Notes under the pieces: model-generated
Told to the model about the DNA's origin: nothing
What the model saw: the letters and a program-made list of their open reading frames with translations, nothing else
Database searches by the model: none
NCBI RefSeq assembly: GCF_000151315.2
Contig: NW_011887299.1
Coordinates: 188,444-252,443, forward strand
From: Capsaspora owczarzaki ATCC 30864
Lineage: Eukaryota > Opisthokonta > Filasterea
DNA: 64,000 bases
Direction of reading: 5' to 3'
Made by a program: the position numbers and the translations under genes
Part shown: positions 10,201-21,133 of the stretch, one piece after another
Layout of the letters: every line of letters starts with the position of its first letter
Position numbering within the stretch: the first letter of the stretch is position 1

Positions 10201-12184
10201 TGCCCGAATGTCGCAAGTTGGACTTGCAGAGCTTCCTAACAGCACCATTTCAGCGCATCACACGATATGGACTCTTGCTCAAATCTTTGGCATCATTGTC
10301 ACCGACTGCAGTGTCTCATGCGCATGCCATGCTGGCACAGCAGCAACAACAACAACAACTGCAACTGCGCGGGACGATGCACGTTCGAACAGCCTCGGGG
10401 GCGTCTGGCGATGCACAGCCCTCGTCGTCCAACCAAAGTCCAAACCCGGACTCGTTCATGAGCAGTAGCAGCAGCAGTGGCAGCGCCATGCATGGTTTGC
10501 TGAGTATGGACTCTGTCATGTCGCTTGCGATCGAAAAGGAGGCCATTGAAGGGTCTGCGCTTGCGCAAGCGCTGCAGGCCCTCGATGCGATCGTTGTGCA
10601 AGCGGAAGAGAAGGCGCTTCGTGCAGAAAACATTCAACGACTGATTGAAATCAATTCCTCGACCGACTTCGCCACCCCGCAGCTTGCACGGGACTTTGCG
10701 ATTGTCACCTCTGCTCGACAGCTTCTGCTCGAAGGCAACCTCGTTCGCCATGTCTCGACGCACGTGTCCCAAAACGTCCATTTGTTCCTGTTCAACGACT
10801 ACATGTTGCTCGCTGTGACGAAGAAAGACCGGTTCTTTGTGAGCGAGCCACCATTACCGGTGCACGAGCTCGTAATTTCCAACGTTGTTGCCGATGAAGG
10901 TAAGCCTCTGCGACTGCCTCTGAAATGGGTTTGTTTGCTTTTTTGTGTCTCACAGGGTCTGACTTGACTTGTTATTCTTCGTTTCGTTTCTCTGTTCTGG
11001 GCTGTCGCCATGTTCTTTTCCGCTTTGTTTGTTTGTTTCCCCCCCCCCCCGGTTTAGCACCATCGGCCTCGGCACAACATCGACTGGACGAGATTGCGAA
11101 TATGCCGTTACCACCCAATCCGATCGTGAAAACCCGCAAGTCGTCAAAATCTCTCAGCAGCGCACTTCCGCCACCGCTACCGAGCCCGACATTGACACGC
11201 TCGACGCGAATGCGTGCATCCACCGATGTTGACGCTGCTCTCAAGCCTGGCAGGCAGCAAGCTGCCGCCTCTCCTACTCCAAGTGGCACCGTTCACCCTC
11301 TGAGCTCCATCTCTGCTCCAACCCCATCTGTCACTGGGGGCAATAGTTCTCTGCTCGCCTCTCCCTCCCACGGTTCAGGTGTGGCTGGCAATCGGCTCAG
11401 CCACTCGAGCGTTGGCAGCAACGACAGCGGCGCGGATGGCAGCTTTGGCCTTGACGACTCGAGCGAGTTCATCTCGCGCTCGCCTCGGGCATCGGTTGTA
11501 GTTGCGCCTGGAGATCGTTCCCTTGCGAGCTCGGAAGATGGGTTTGGATCAGTCTCCAACTTGTCCAGCAACAACTCTTTGGGCGGTACGCCCCCAGGCT
11601 CGCCTCTACTGGACGACGTGGGTCCTGGCCTGACTCGCGGCAATACACGTCGTAAACTGCCCTTTGCCTCAGAGAGCGCGACCGACATGCGGGCGTCCAT
11701 GCGCATGCGGCGCGGCTCCCTGTTTAAAAACCGCGACAATTGCTTCTTTGTGGCCCACGTTGGCTTCAAGGTGTTCGAGTTTGAAGCTCCAACCGAGTAC
11801 GACAAGGTCGTCTGGATGAAAGCCATTGGCCACGCTATCGGAGACCAAATCACCTCACTTTACCGCGGTACTCACGAACCAGCCAGCGCCTCCAATGCCA
11901 GCTCTCCCGTCGCCTCCGCGACCACCACGCCGCTGCTGACCCCGCAGCATTCTTCGGCTGGGCTGGTGACCGCCGCCAGTATGATCTCCAGCAACGGCTC
12001 GTCGCTGCTGCCAAGCCATTCCACCAGCGCGATTTTTGCGACCACTGCCTACGCGTCCGGCTCGCCACATGCCTCGACCCCGTCGCCAGTGTCCGTTGCT
12101 GAGTTGCACTCTGCCCCGCGACCCGCGAGCCTGTCTTCACGCAAGGATCTCATCGAGGAAATTTTCATCGAGTCCAATGTGTAG
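7279..12184 (+). CDS. Dbl-family RhoGEF (DH domain plus interrupted PH domain)
   Basis: Six exons join in phase: 7279-8140, 8466-9514, 9634-9822, 9967-10077, 10188-10899 and 11058-12184, giving about 1,349 residues. The first ~610 residues are low complexity: acidic Asp/Glu runs, Ser runs and His-rich stretches. The DH domain then begins with the typical 'FNEIASTEQSYLRDLE', and its conserved last helix carries 'FLTAPFQRITRYGLLLKSL' in exon 5. A PH-like first half ('NVHLFLFNDYMLLAV') ends exon 5. The C-terminal PH strand and helix ('FEFEAPTEYDKVVWMKAI') come only ~210 residues later. Dbl proteins load GTP onto Rho, Rac or Cdc42, and the PH domain tunes membrane binding. The start at 7279 is preferred over the in-frame Met at 7186 because the upstream stretch is a Ser/Phe-rich translation of a TC tract. 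The target GTPase cannot be told. Confidence 0.85.
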
Positions 12185-12483
12185 TGACGGGGCTTTTCCT
12201 TCATACTCACATCATTCATAGCTGGTGCTTTTCGAATCGTCGTTGAAGGATTGCTTCAGTTTCTGTATTTTTTTTCTCAAACCAACAAAGCAACAAATTA
12301 ACAACGACAGATTTCAAACCCGGAAAATACAAAGACAAACTTCATCAGACGGTAGTTTGCAATACCAGTTTGTCTGAGTGGGAAAAATTGGGTTGAACAT
12401 CAACGCATGCACACAAAATAAAAGAATCAGACATAAAAGCACAATCTTGACGGCGAGTGAAAACCAAACACGACGTGCCTGCA

Positions 12484-15400
12484 TCACGGTGTTGAAGTGG
12501 ATGGCGCGGAGGAACTGCTTGTAGCATTGCCACTGGAAGAGCTGCTTGGCGCATTGCTAGAGGACCCGGCGGACGAGCTGCTCGAAATGGAGCTGGTGCG
12601 ATAGATGGACTCTCGCGCGTGCGTCGGACAGACCCAACGAACCTGCTGAGCACAACAGCTCGCTCCAAACCGGCAAAGGACTTGTACTCGTCTTTCTTGG
12701 ACAAGAAAGCAGCCCATTCCCTTGCTGCCTCTTGGGACGAGTGTGTGACTTCTGAGGAAGCAGCAGATGCGGGCGCTGGTTGATTTCCCTTCGCGCTGGA
12801 GCTCTTTTTCTGATCGGCGTGGTCGAGCAATCTTTGCAAGTACGGCAGAGCCTCGAGCGGGTCTTCCAAAGCAGTAATGGCTGAATCAACCACATCCGTT
12901 ACATCTGGTCCACCAGGAGCCAAACTGGCTACCTTCAAGAACGGACGCACAAACTCAAGCAGGCTGCGAACACGAGAACCATACTTTTTCAGCCACTTTG
13001 AAAACTTGGCAATTTCGTAGCCGGGATGACTGTCGATACGATGCCACTCGGGCTGGTTGTTGGAATTCATGTGGGCACACAGCAGGTGCGCAGTGTGGCT
13101 TGATTTGTAAAGTTCTTTGAGCTGGAAAACCAGTTCCGGGTCGGCGGTACCACGACAAACAACAAGGGGCATGGTTTGTCCAGCAAATCCAGTTGCATTT
13201 GGACTTGACTCGTGAAAAAACGAGCGATTTCGTCTTTCTGCTCCTGTTGCAGGGATTCTGCAGTGTCAAATCTCGAATCCAAAGCTTTGGCAAGCTCATC
13301 AATGCGCTTCAAAACTGTGGACTGGATCAGCCGATCAAACTCTACAGGATCAGTTTTGACCGCATTTGGAATCGCTCCAATGATGCCATCCAAAGCGTCA
13401 TTGAAACGCTGCAAGTCCTGCGCTGACTGAGCGGCAATATTTTGAAGCTGCTGCACTCCAGAGGAAGTCACTTGCTTCTCGACTTCGCGAACAGAATGGA
13501 TGGCTGCCGCACCAACTTCCTGCAATGTTTGCTTTCCAGATGCAATCAGTTGTGCTGCGACAAGTGATGCAGCTTCCGTCGCTGCTGTTTGGATCTCGCT
13601 CGCCGGTGCTGGTTGCGGTTCGAGTTGCCGTAGCGCTTCGACATCCTCCGGCGTGGGTTGCGAAACTGCGTTCAAACGACGCTGCAAAAGCGAGTGGAGA
13701 ACTGGAAGCCATTCCTCCTTTGGAAACACGATGTGCGTGTGCGAACAAGATAAGTTTTTCATCTTGTCAATCACCGCGTCTCGAACTTGAGTTCGGAGCA
13801 GCCACCTGCACGGTTTGTCATGAGGCACCTGCATGGGACAGCGCAGGTAGGTTTTCCACGAGATTCCAGGATACCAATCCGAGCTGAGCTTGTCCAGTAT
13901 CTCAATCAGAGTTGGAAGCAGCCTCTCTGGATGCTTCCCGCGAGCGGTAAACTCAAGGCGCACATTGGAAGCGTTGCGATGAACACGCAGTAGTGCTCGA
14001 GGACCGCCGTAATTGACCAGAACAGCATCTTTCCACGCCATCAAATTGAACTTCCGCTCGTGAAAGCGCACAAGCAGCCTCGAGAAAAACCCCTCCAGCA
14101 AAAACTTGGTCTCCATCACAATAGCAACTTCATGCGGCTCGCTCGCTTCAGGCTTCAGAGACCATTTACTAGGGTCGGATTTGTAGGCGGGCAGGTACGA
14201 AGGGATGACATAGCGAGTGCCTGCGCTTGAAGCAGAATCGGTTCCAGGCTGATCGGCATCGCTCATCTTGTACAAGAGCTCGTATCGCTGAAGGAGCAGC
14301 ACAAACTGATCACAAATCGCAGAATCGATGCCCTTCCAAGCGTTTCGAAGCAGATCCTGGCGAGTCACGAGACCATCCTTGACCCATCGATCTTTAGGTT
14401 TCTGAGTAATCACTCCAGTCAGGACTGTTTTCGTAAACCACTGAGGGTTCAAGATGACAATATCGTTCATCGAAGCGAGGAGAGTTGCTGGCTGCAGCGC
14501 GGGAACATTGGACGTGTCTGGGGTAGCTGAATTGGCGAGACGATGGAAAACGACCCAGCCTTGAAAACGCAAGAGCTCCATGAAAGCATCGATTGCCTGC
14601 TCGGTAAGACTCTGTGACTGGCCAAGCTCGACAACTTCATGCCATCGACAGAGGGGTGGTTTGTTTTGGGCGACCAACTGATCGGCTCGCTTTCGTAGAG
14701 AGTCTCTGAGCTCAAGGTATTGGCCATCCAATAGCCGATTGTAAAACGGCATGTCGTGTCCCGCTTGGAACAATGCAGTCTTGAGTTCCGGCATGCTCGG
14801 GGCTCCCGTAGAGTTCCGCGCGTTGATGTAGACGGCCGAATGCACGTTGAACGAAACACTTGATTCTTGCAAGGTGCTGAGCAGATTGTCAAGATTTTGT
14901 TTTTGCTCTTGCTGCCGCTCCGAAGTGTATGACGGATCATCAATGTGGGTTCCAACAAGAATGATATCGGCGTTTGGAACGCAAGCGTGCAAGCTGCGTA
15001 GCCAAAAGGCAAGGCGCGAATGGAGTGATAAGTCTTCACGCACGTCAAACAAGACCAGGTAGACTGTTCGTTCACGAAGAAAGAACTGGTGTGAAACCAG
15101 ATAGACTTCTTGACCAGCGAAGTCCCAAATGATCAAAATCATGGATTCGACTTTTGCACGCAGAACGACTGGCTCGCGCAGAAAGACTGTCTCACGCAGA
15201 ATGACTGTCGAAATGTCAATACCATCGGTGGAATTGGCAATGCTGAATATATTGGAGAACGCCTGTTGCACGTAACCGTCGGCGATTCCCCTAACAAGCG
15301 AGGTCTTGCCGACTGAAGGATCGCCAAGAACGACTACGCGGACTTCATGGCATCGAACAGAACCAGATCGACGCTGGTCAGCAATGTGTCTGAATTTAGC

Positions 15401-18034
15401 AGGAAAAGTGAGGGCAGAAAGGTTCGTTGGTGAACAACTCGGACGAAGCGTAAAACTTACAATTGCAAGGTTGGATGGATACTGTGGCGCAAGACCGTTT
15501 CCTCCACATAACCAATCCGATTTTCCGCCAGACTACCGATTGCACAGTGAGTAAAACAGTTCTGGGCTTTCAACACTGAAACGGCTTACTTGAGATTTTG
15601 CAAGGTCGTATTCTTTTGGAGTGCTTCTGAGATGGAACGAGCGCCAGCGTCTTTGATCTGATTAAGCCACAGACTAACGATTGCGCAGTGAGTTGCGCAG
15701 TTGGTGGGCATTCAACATTGAAGCACGTACTTGAGATTTTGCAAGGTCGTATTCTTTAGGAGTGCTTCTGAGACGGAACGAGCGCCAGCGTCACCAACCC
15801 GATTCGAGTCCACAGACTAACGATTGCACAGTGAGTTGCGTTGATGGGCATTCAACGTTGAAACGGCTTACTTGAGGTTTTGCAAGGTCGTATTCTTCTG
15901 AAGTGCTTCTGAGAGGGAACGAGCGCCAGCGTCACCAACACTGTTCCTGCTCAAACTGTAGAGACATTAAGTGAAAAAAAAAACCAGTCGTTGAATCTGG
16001 CTGATCAATCGACTTACACGAGCTGGATGAGCGCCGTGTTCCCCTTGAGTGCGTCAGCAATTGCCTGTGCTCCAGCATCGCCAACTTTGTTCCAGCCCAA
16101 ACTGTCGAAACATTGAGTGAAAGAACCAGTCGCTGAATATGGATGATCAATCGACTTACTCGAGCTGGATGAGCGCCGTGTTCACCTTGAGTGCTTCAGC
16201 GATTGCTTGCGCTCCAACATCACCAACTTGATTGCCGCGCAAGCTGTCACGCTCCTGTCAGTGCCACGATTCGGCAACCCGAATCCGTCACTCGATCTCA
16301 TTCATCACTGCCAGTCAACTTACTCAAGCTGGGTGAGCGTCGTGTTCACTTTGAGTACTTCAGCAATTGCTTGCGCTCCAACATCACCAACTTGATTAAT
16401 TTGATTGTTGAACAGTCTGCCTGTTGAAAGGCTGTCACACTACCGTCAGCGACACGGTTCGGCCGCTCAGATCAGTCACTCGATCTCATTCATCACTGGC
16501 AGCAACTTACTCGAGCTGAGTGAGCGTCGTGTTAATCTTTAGTGCTTCAGCGATTGCTTGCGCTCCAACATCACCAATTTGATTGCGCTGCAGGCTGTCA
16601 ACCGACGTGAGCATCACGATTCGGCAGCCCGAATCGGTCACGATCTCATTCATCACTGGCAGTCAACTTACTAGAGCTGGGTGAGCGTTGTGTTCGCCTT
16701 GAGTGCTTCAGCAATTGCCTGTGCTCCAACTCTGTCAATCTTGTTCGAACTTAAACTGTCGACCCGTTGTGAGTCCCACGATTCGGTAACCTGATCTGGT
16801 ACTCGATCTCGTTCATCACAGGCAGCCAACTTACTCGAGCTGGGTGAGCGTTGTGTTCCCCTTGACTGCGTCAGCGATTGCCTGCGCTCCAGCATCACCA
16901 ATCTCGTTTGAGAACAAGCTGTCAACCGACGTGAGCACCACGATTCGGCCGCTCAAATCGGTCACTCGATCTCGTTCATCACAGGCAGCCAACTTACTCG
17001 AGCTGGGTGAGCGTTGTGTTCACCTTGAGTGCTTCAGCAATTGCCTGTGCTCCAGCATCACCAACCCGATTGCTGTGCAGGCTGTCGCGCTCCTGTCAGT
17101 GCCACGGTTCGGCAAGACGAATCCGTCACTCGATCTCTTTCATCACTGTCAGCCAACTTACTTGACCTGGGTGAGCGTCGGGTTCACCTTGAGTGCTTCA
17201 GCGATTGCTTGCGCTCCAACATGACCAATTTGATTGCGCTGCAGGCTGTCAAGCTACTGTTAGTGCCATAGTTCGGCAACCCGAATCCGTCACTCGATCT
17301 CATTCATCGCTGCCAGTCAACTTACTGAAGCTGGATGAGCGCCGTGTTCACCTTGAGTGCTTCAGCGATTGCTTGCGCTCCAACATGACCAATTTGATTG
17401 CGCTGCAGGCTGTCAAGCTACTGTTAGTGCCATGGTTCGGCAACCCGAATCCGTCACTCGATCTCATTCATCGCTGCCAGTCAACTTACTGAAGCTGGGT
17501 GAGCGTCGTGTTCACCTTGAGTGCTTCAGCGAGTGCTTGCGTTCCGGCATCGCCAATCTGATTGCCGTGCAGACTGACAAGCGTTCGTCAGTGCCACAGT
17601 TCGGCAGCCCTGATCTGTCCCTCGATCTCATTCATCGCTGCCAGTCAGCTTACTGAAGCTGGATGAGCGTTGTGTTCACCTTGAGTGCTTCAGCGATTGC
17701 TTGCGCTCCAACATCACCAATCTTATCGTCACTCAGACTGCCAAGGCATTGTCAGCTTCGGCTACCCTAATCTGTCACACGATCTCATTCATCACTGGCA
17801 GTCAACTTACTCGAGCTGGGTGAGCGTTGTGTTCACCTTGAGTGCTTCAGCAATTGCTTGCGCTTCATCATCACCAATCTTTTGAAATTCAAACTGTCGC
17901 CACATGTCAGTGTCATCATTCAGCACTTTCGTCGTTTTGTCTTTGCTTTCTTACTAGAGCTCGCCATTCGCATTCTTGACTTTCTCATACCACCTGCGCT
18001 GTTCTGGCGTCATCGCCTCGTAAGACAGCGACAT
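12484..18034 (-). CDS. LRR-Roc-COR (Roco) protein, frame damaged near the 3' end
   Basis: The start at 18034 opens a short exon (MSLSYEAMTPEQRRWYEKV). About 16 leucine-rich repeats of ~28 residues follow, one per exon (pattern 'NKIxxxGAxAIAEALKxNTTLTQL'). The large exon up to ~15375 holds the Roc GTPase: P-loop GDPSVGKTS, 'DFAGQE' (G3) and 'GTHIDD' (G4 in Roco style). The COR domain follows, and after it a coiled region. There is no kinase domain. The frame with the conserved 'CPLLFVVVP' stops at ~13067. The expected continuation ('HLLCAH', 'PEWHRI', 'WLKKYG') lies in another frame from ~13115 down, with no plausible intron between. A further frame change may join a Ser-rich tail ending at 12484; otherwise the second frame runs to 12345. 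Roco proteins are GTP-regulated dimeric scaffolds. The family is certain; the exact 3' structure is not. Confidence 0.8.
15457..17955 (-). repeat. Tandem array of about 16 LRR exon-plus-intron units
   Basis: Each unit is an exon of ~84 bp (28 residues, one NLR/RNase-inhibitor-type LRR) plus a short intron with a GTAAGT-like donor. The unit nearest the Roc domain (~15457-15540) is degenerate. The next three end in 'NTTLQNL' and the remaining ones in 'NTTLTQL', so there are two subfamilies. From ~16,670 to ~17,650 the donors recur every 163-164 bp. Two neighbouring units (about 17190-17350 and 17355-17515) are nearly identical in exon and intron, which points to recent unequal exchange. Confidence 0.85.
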
Positions 18035-19198
18035 GGCAAACCTGAACGCAACAATCACAGCAAATGAGTAGATTCTCTGAGTGTTTTCGACCCTGCTCAC
18101 CAGTCTCTGAATTGCTGCTGCACTGAGCAACTTTGCAGACGATTCTATTTGTCACTCCACCATCCGCAGCAGCAGCAGCCATGCCCTCACCATGCCCCAC
18201 GCTACAAGCTGGCTGTTGATGCTGTTGGGAAGTCACAAGCTTCACGCATTACAATCGGACAGTCCTCTCTCCCTCCCTTCCTCTCCCCACCTCAGCTTCG
18301 CGTTTGGTGAACCGACAGTCCACCAGCTTCCCTCCAAAGTTGTTGGGACGGCAGCCCAACAGCAGCCCTCAGAAACAAGCAACGGCTGATCTTGAACGAG
18401 ATTGAACAAGATTGTTGTTTTGTTGGTTTTGAGATGTTGTGAACAAGCCAAACCTACGTCACAGCAATGCAGAAAGAGTGAGCTGTGATGTTGCACATCT
18501 TCATTTGTACTGTACTGAGTTTGTTCTGGGATTCGTAGGTGCACTCATGAGCTTCGAAGTGGGAGGATTGAAATGTAACAAAACGAACCAAAAGCGAGCT
18601 TTTGTATTGGCAAACTGAGACGGAAGAGCGTTTCTTTTGTAGCAGGGCAGTTACTACACTATCACGATTATCTGTGACCTTGCAGCCCGCTTTGGAGAAG
18701 AGGGAAGGAGGGAAGAGACTTGGCTCATTGCAACGTCCGCTGATCTCAAAGTTTGAGACTGAATCCATTGGTTTTTGCACCAACCTCACGTTCTGTGGCC
18801 AAGCACCCATTCCGTCAGAAGCATGATAGAGCATCTCTGAGAATACATCTGAGCTGCTCAGTCCTTTTCACAATAGTTTCGTACTGGAGCCTTCGACACA
18901 AAAGCAAACGGACGTGTTTCAGACACTCCGCCGAAGCATTCGAGGTCAGCACACTCCTGCTTGCGTTGTTGATCAAAATTCAAAAGCAAATGGTTCTAAT
19001 CTGAAAATCCAATTGTAGCATCGATGTGAAACCCAAACATGATCGACAAGCGATCCACTAGTTTCGACAACACGAATTTATGAGGGAATTCGACAAAGAG
19101 AGAAAAACGACAAATAACGAGAATCAACAAAAAACAGAAACGGAAATCAAGAAGGACAAAAAGAAATTACCGAGGAGACATGAATGATCTGTGCGATG
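18035..19198. other. Intergenic, no gene seen
   Basis: This stretch lies upstream of the Roco start and downstream of the next gene's stop. Only short, compositionally random frames are present on both strands. The 5' UTR and promoter of the Roco gene should be in the part nearest 18035. Confidence 0.5.
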
Positions 19199-21133
19199 CT
19201 ACATGTCACAGTAGTCCCCGATAAAATCACGTTGGGACTGGGTGTTCAGAGCGCTGTCGCGTTGAGAATCTGGCACCTCGGCGTGTTGTTTGCGTTGAAG
19301 TGACGACGGTAGGATCATGTTGTCATTCCTCGACGCTCGCGTTGGCGAGACTGTGCGGGCAACGTCAAGATCTGGCTCTGGAAGCACCTCGATTTCAGTT
19401 GCAAGGAGAAACGCGGCATCCTCCATGGCTGGGTCATCCAACATCATGTCCAAAACGTTGGACGTGGCGTCGTCGTAGCTCAGCATCACTCCGTGCATTG
19501 GAACGTGGCGCGGCTGCTCTGGCCTTTTCGGAGGTTCGCTCCCGCGGCTCCTGGCACCACTGGTTGCTCCTCGGCGATGAGCAAAGTGGCGCAAAGTGTT
19601 GCGCAAACGGGGGGAGTACCGCTCAAAGTGCTCATCCACAGACTTGGTGACCAGTTCGACCACCCATCGATGCAGCGACGTGCCAGTCGCCGCCCGGGCG
19701 ATTTCAAAGGACGGGACGCGGTGTGACAGCGGTGGCTGCGAGGCTTCCTCTATGAGCTGCTTGATCGATGGCGGTGATGTACGCGCTCGGATGAGGGGTC
19801 TTTTGGGTGTGGAATGGGCAAACCGACGGATGGCGCGATGATTGCCACCAGTGCTGCAGCCAGGTTTGTGGCAAGGCTGCTCGACGGCGGGTGATGTCAG
19901 AGTCGTACGCGTGGTGCTTGGCCTCGGCAGCTGCTGCGTGGTCGTTGCATCATTTGCGTGGACGGCCTCTGGATCCGTCGTCGCCTCAGCCGGAACTGTC
20001 AAGGGCTCCGACTCGGATGGGCAATGCGTCGCGGTGGTCGACCACTGAGACTCGCTGTTTTGAGGCAAGATGCTCTTGGGCTCTTCTGCGTGCACTTGGT
20101 GGCCTCCAGCAGTGCCAATCAGGAGCGCGAGGGCGAGCGGACGAGTCTTGGTCGATTGCACAGCGCTCGGCGGCGGTGCAGGCTGGGTCGGACGATCAAA
20201 CACGAACGGATGAGCCCGCGTCAAATCATACCTGGTTGCTGCACCCACTTTACGAGTCGACTCATTTGCAATGCTTTTTGCAATCGAGACCCGAATGGCT
20301 GGATTGGCTGCTGAAACAGGCGGAGGCTGACCAAAGCTGAAGCGCTTGGTCTCTGGCAATCCGCCCTCGGGTGTGTCGTCCTCAGAGAAGCTCAATTTGC
20401 GCTTCGAAGACCGGAAGGCTCTCGTGTCTGACCGTCCTTCTGGACCACGCGCAGTTGAGGATACACGTTCTTTCACAGGAGTGTCCGACAGAGCTTCAAT
20501 TCCACGAGCTGCACCTGCCGGTAAAGTCTGGCCACCCGAAACCGCCGAGGCTGACGGCGAGGTCGGATTGGCATCACCGGGTGCAGCGAGGCTGTCCGCG
20601 CCATGCATGCTGCAGTGGCCTGTCGCAACGCAGCAGCTCGACAAAAGCTGTTCTATTTCCCGACGCTTGCCATTCTTGCCCGGATTGCGAGCCAGTGCTC
20701 GCAGCTTGCTCACCTCAGCTTGGCGGCGGTCGGCGACCACGGGACCAGTCTCCGCGGCAATCCGAGCTGCCGAGATGCAAGCCGCGTCAACGCCCACCCG
20801 CGCACCCATGGCGACAAGATGTGCGCGCGTGCAGTGCAGCAGGAACGTGGGCAGCACTCCAACAATCTCGTGAAAGTAGTGGCAGCTCTTTTTCCGTCGG
20901 CAGTCGGTGCACCAGAGCAGCTTTGAGTTCTCGAGGCCAAACTCGCCGCGGCACAGCTTGAACCGACCCGAGACGGTCGTGAACAGCGGCACGCCGGCAA
21001 CCGAATCCATCTTCGTCGCGCCGCCCTCGTGCGAACCACTGCGGAAAACGCTTGGCTTGGTGCGGCACGCTGTCTCGCGCGTGGTGGTTGTGGTGGTAGT
21101 TGTGGCTGGACGCTCGCTTGGCTCTTGCATCAA
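19199..21133 (-). CDS. Unrecognised 644-residue protein with Cys-containing N-terminal motif
   Basis: One uninterrupted frame from the ATG at 21133 to the TAG at 19199, far longer than chance at this base composition. After a Thr-rich start, residues ~45-130 look folded: they contain 'FKLCRGEFGLENSKLLWCTD', then 'CRRKKSCHYF' and a hydrophobic helix-like stretch. A basic segment near residue 150 ('NPGKNGKRREIEQ') suggests nucleic-acid binding or a nuclear signal. The rest is Ser/Thr/Pro-rich with further basic patches, as in intrinsically disordered nuclear proteins. The lone long exon is unusual here, since most neighbours are split. The Cys spacing matches no zinc-finger family I can name. 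Being a real gene is likely; its function is unknown. Confidence 0.6.
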   Translation of the reverse strand: MMQEPSERPATTTTTTTTRETACRTKPSVFRSGSHEGGATKMDSVAGVPLFTTVSGRFKLCRGEFGLENSKLLWCTDCRRKKSCHYFHEIVGVLPTFLLHCTRAHLVAMGARVGVDAACISAARIAAETGPVVADRRQAEVSKLRALARNPGKNGKRREIEQLLSSCCVATGHCSMHGADSLAAPGDANPTSPSASAVSGGQTLPAGAARGIEALSDTPVKERVSSTARGPEGRSDTRAFRSSKRKLSFSEDDTPEGGLPETKRFSFGQPPPVSAANPAIRVSIAKSIANESTRKVGAATRYDLTRAHPFVFDRPTQPAPPPSAVQSTKTRPLALALLIGTAGGHQVHAEEPKSILPQNSESQWSTTATHCPSESEPLTVPAEATTDPEAVHANDATTTQQLPRPSTTRTTLTSPAVEQPCHKPGCSTGGNHRAIRRFAHSTPKRPLIRARTSPPSIKQLIEEASQPPLSHRVPSFEIARAATGTSLHRWVVELVTKSVDEHFERYSPRLRNTLRHFAHRRGATSGARSRGSEPPKRPEQPRHVPMHGVMLSYDDATSNVLDMMLDDPAMEDAAFLLATEIEVLPEPDLDVARTVSPTRASRNDNMILPSSLQRKQHAEVPDSQRDSALNTQSQRDFIGDYCDM

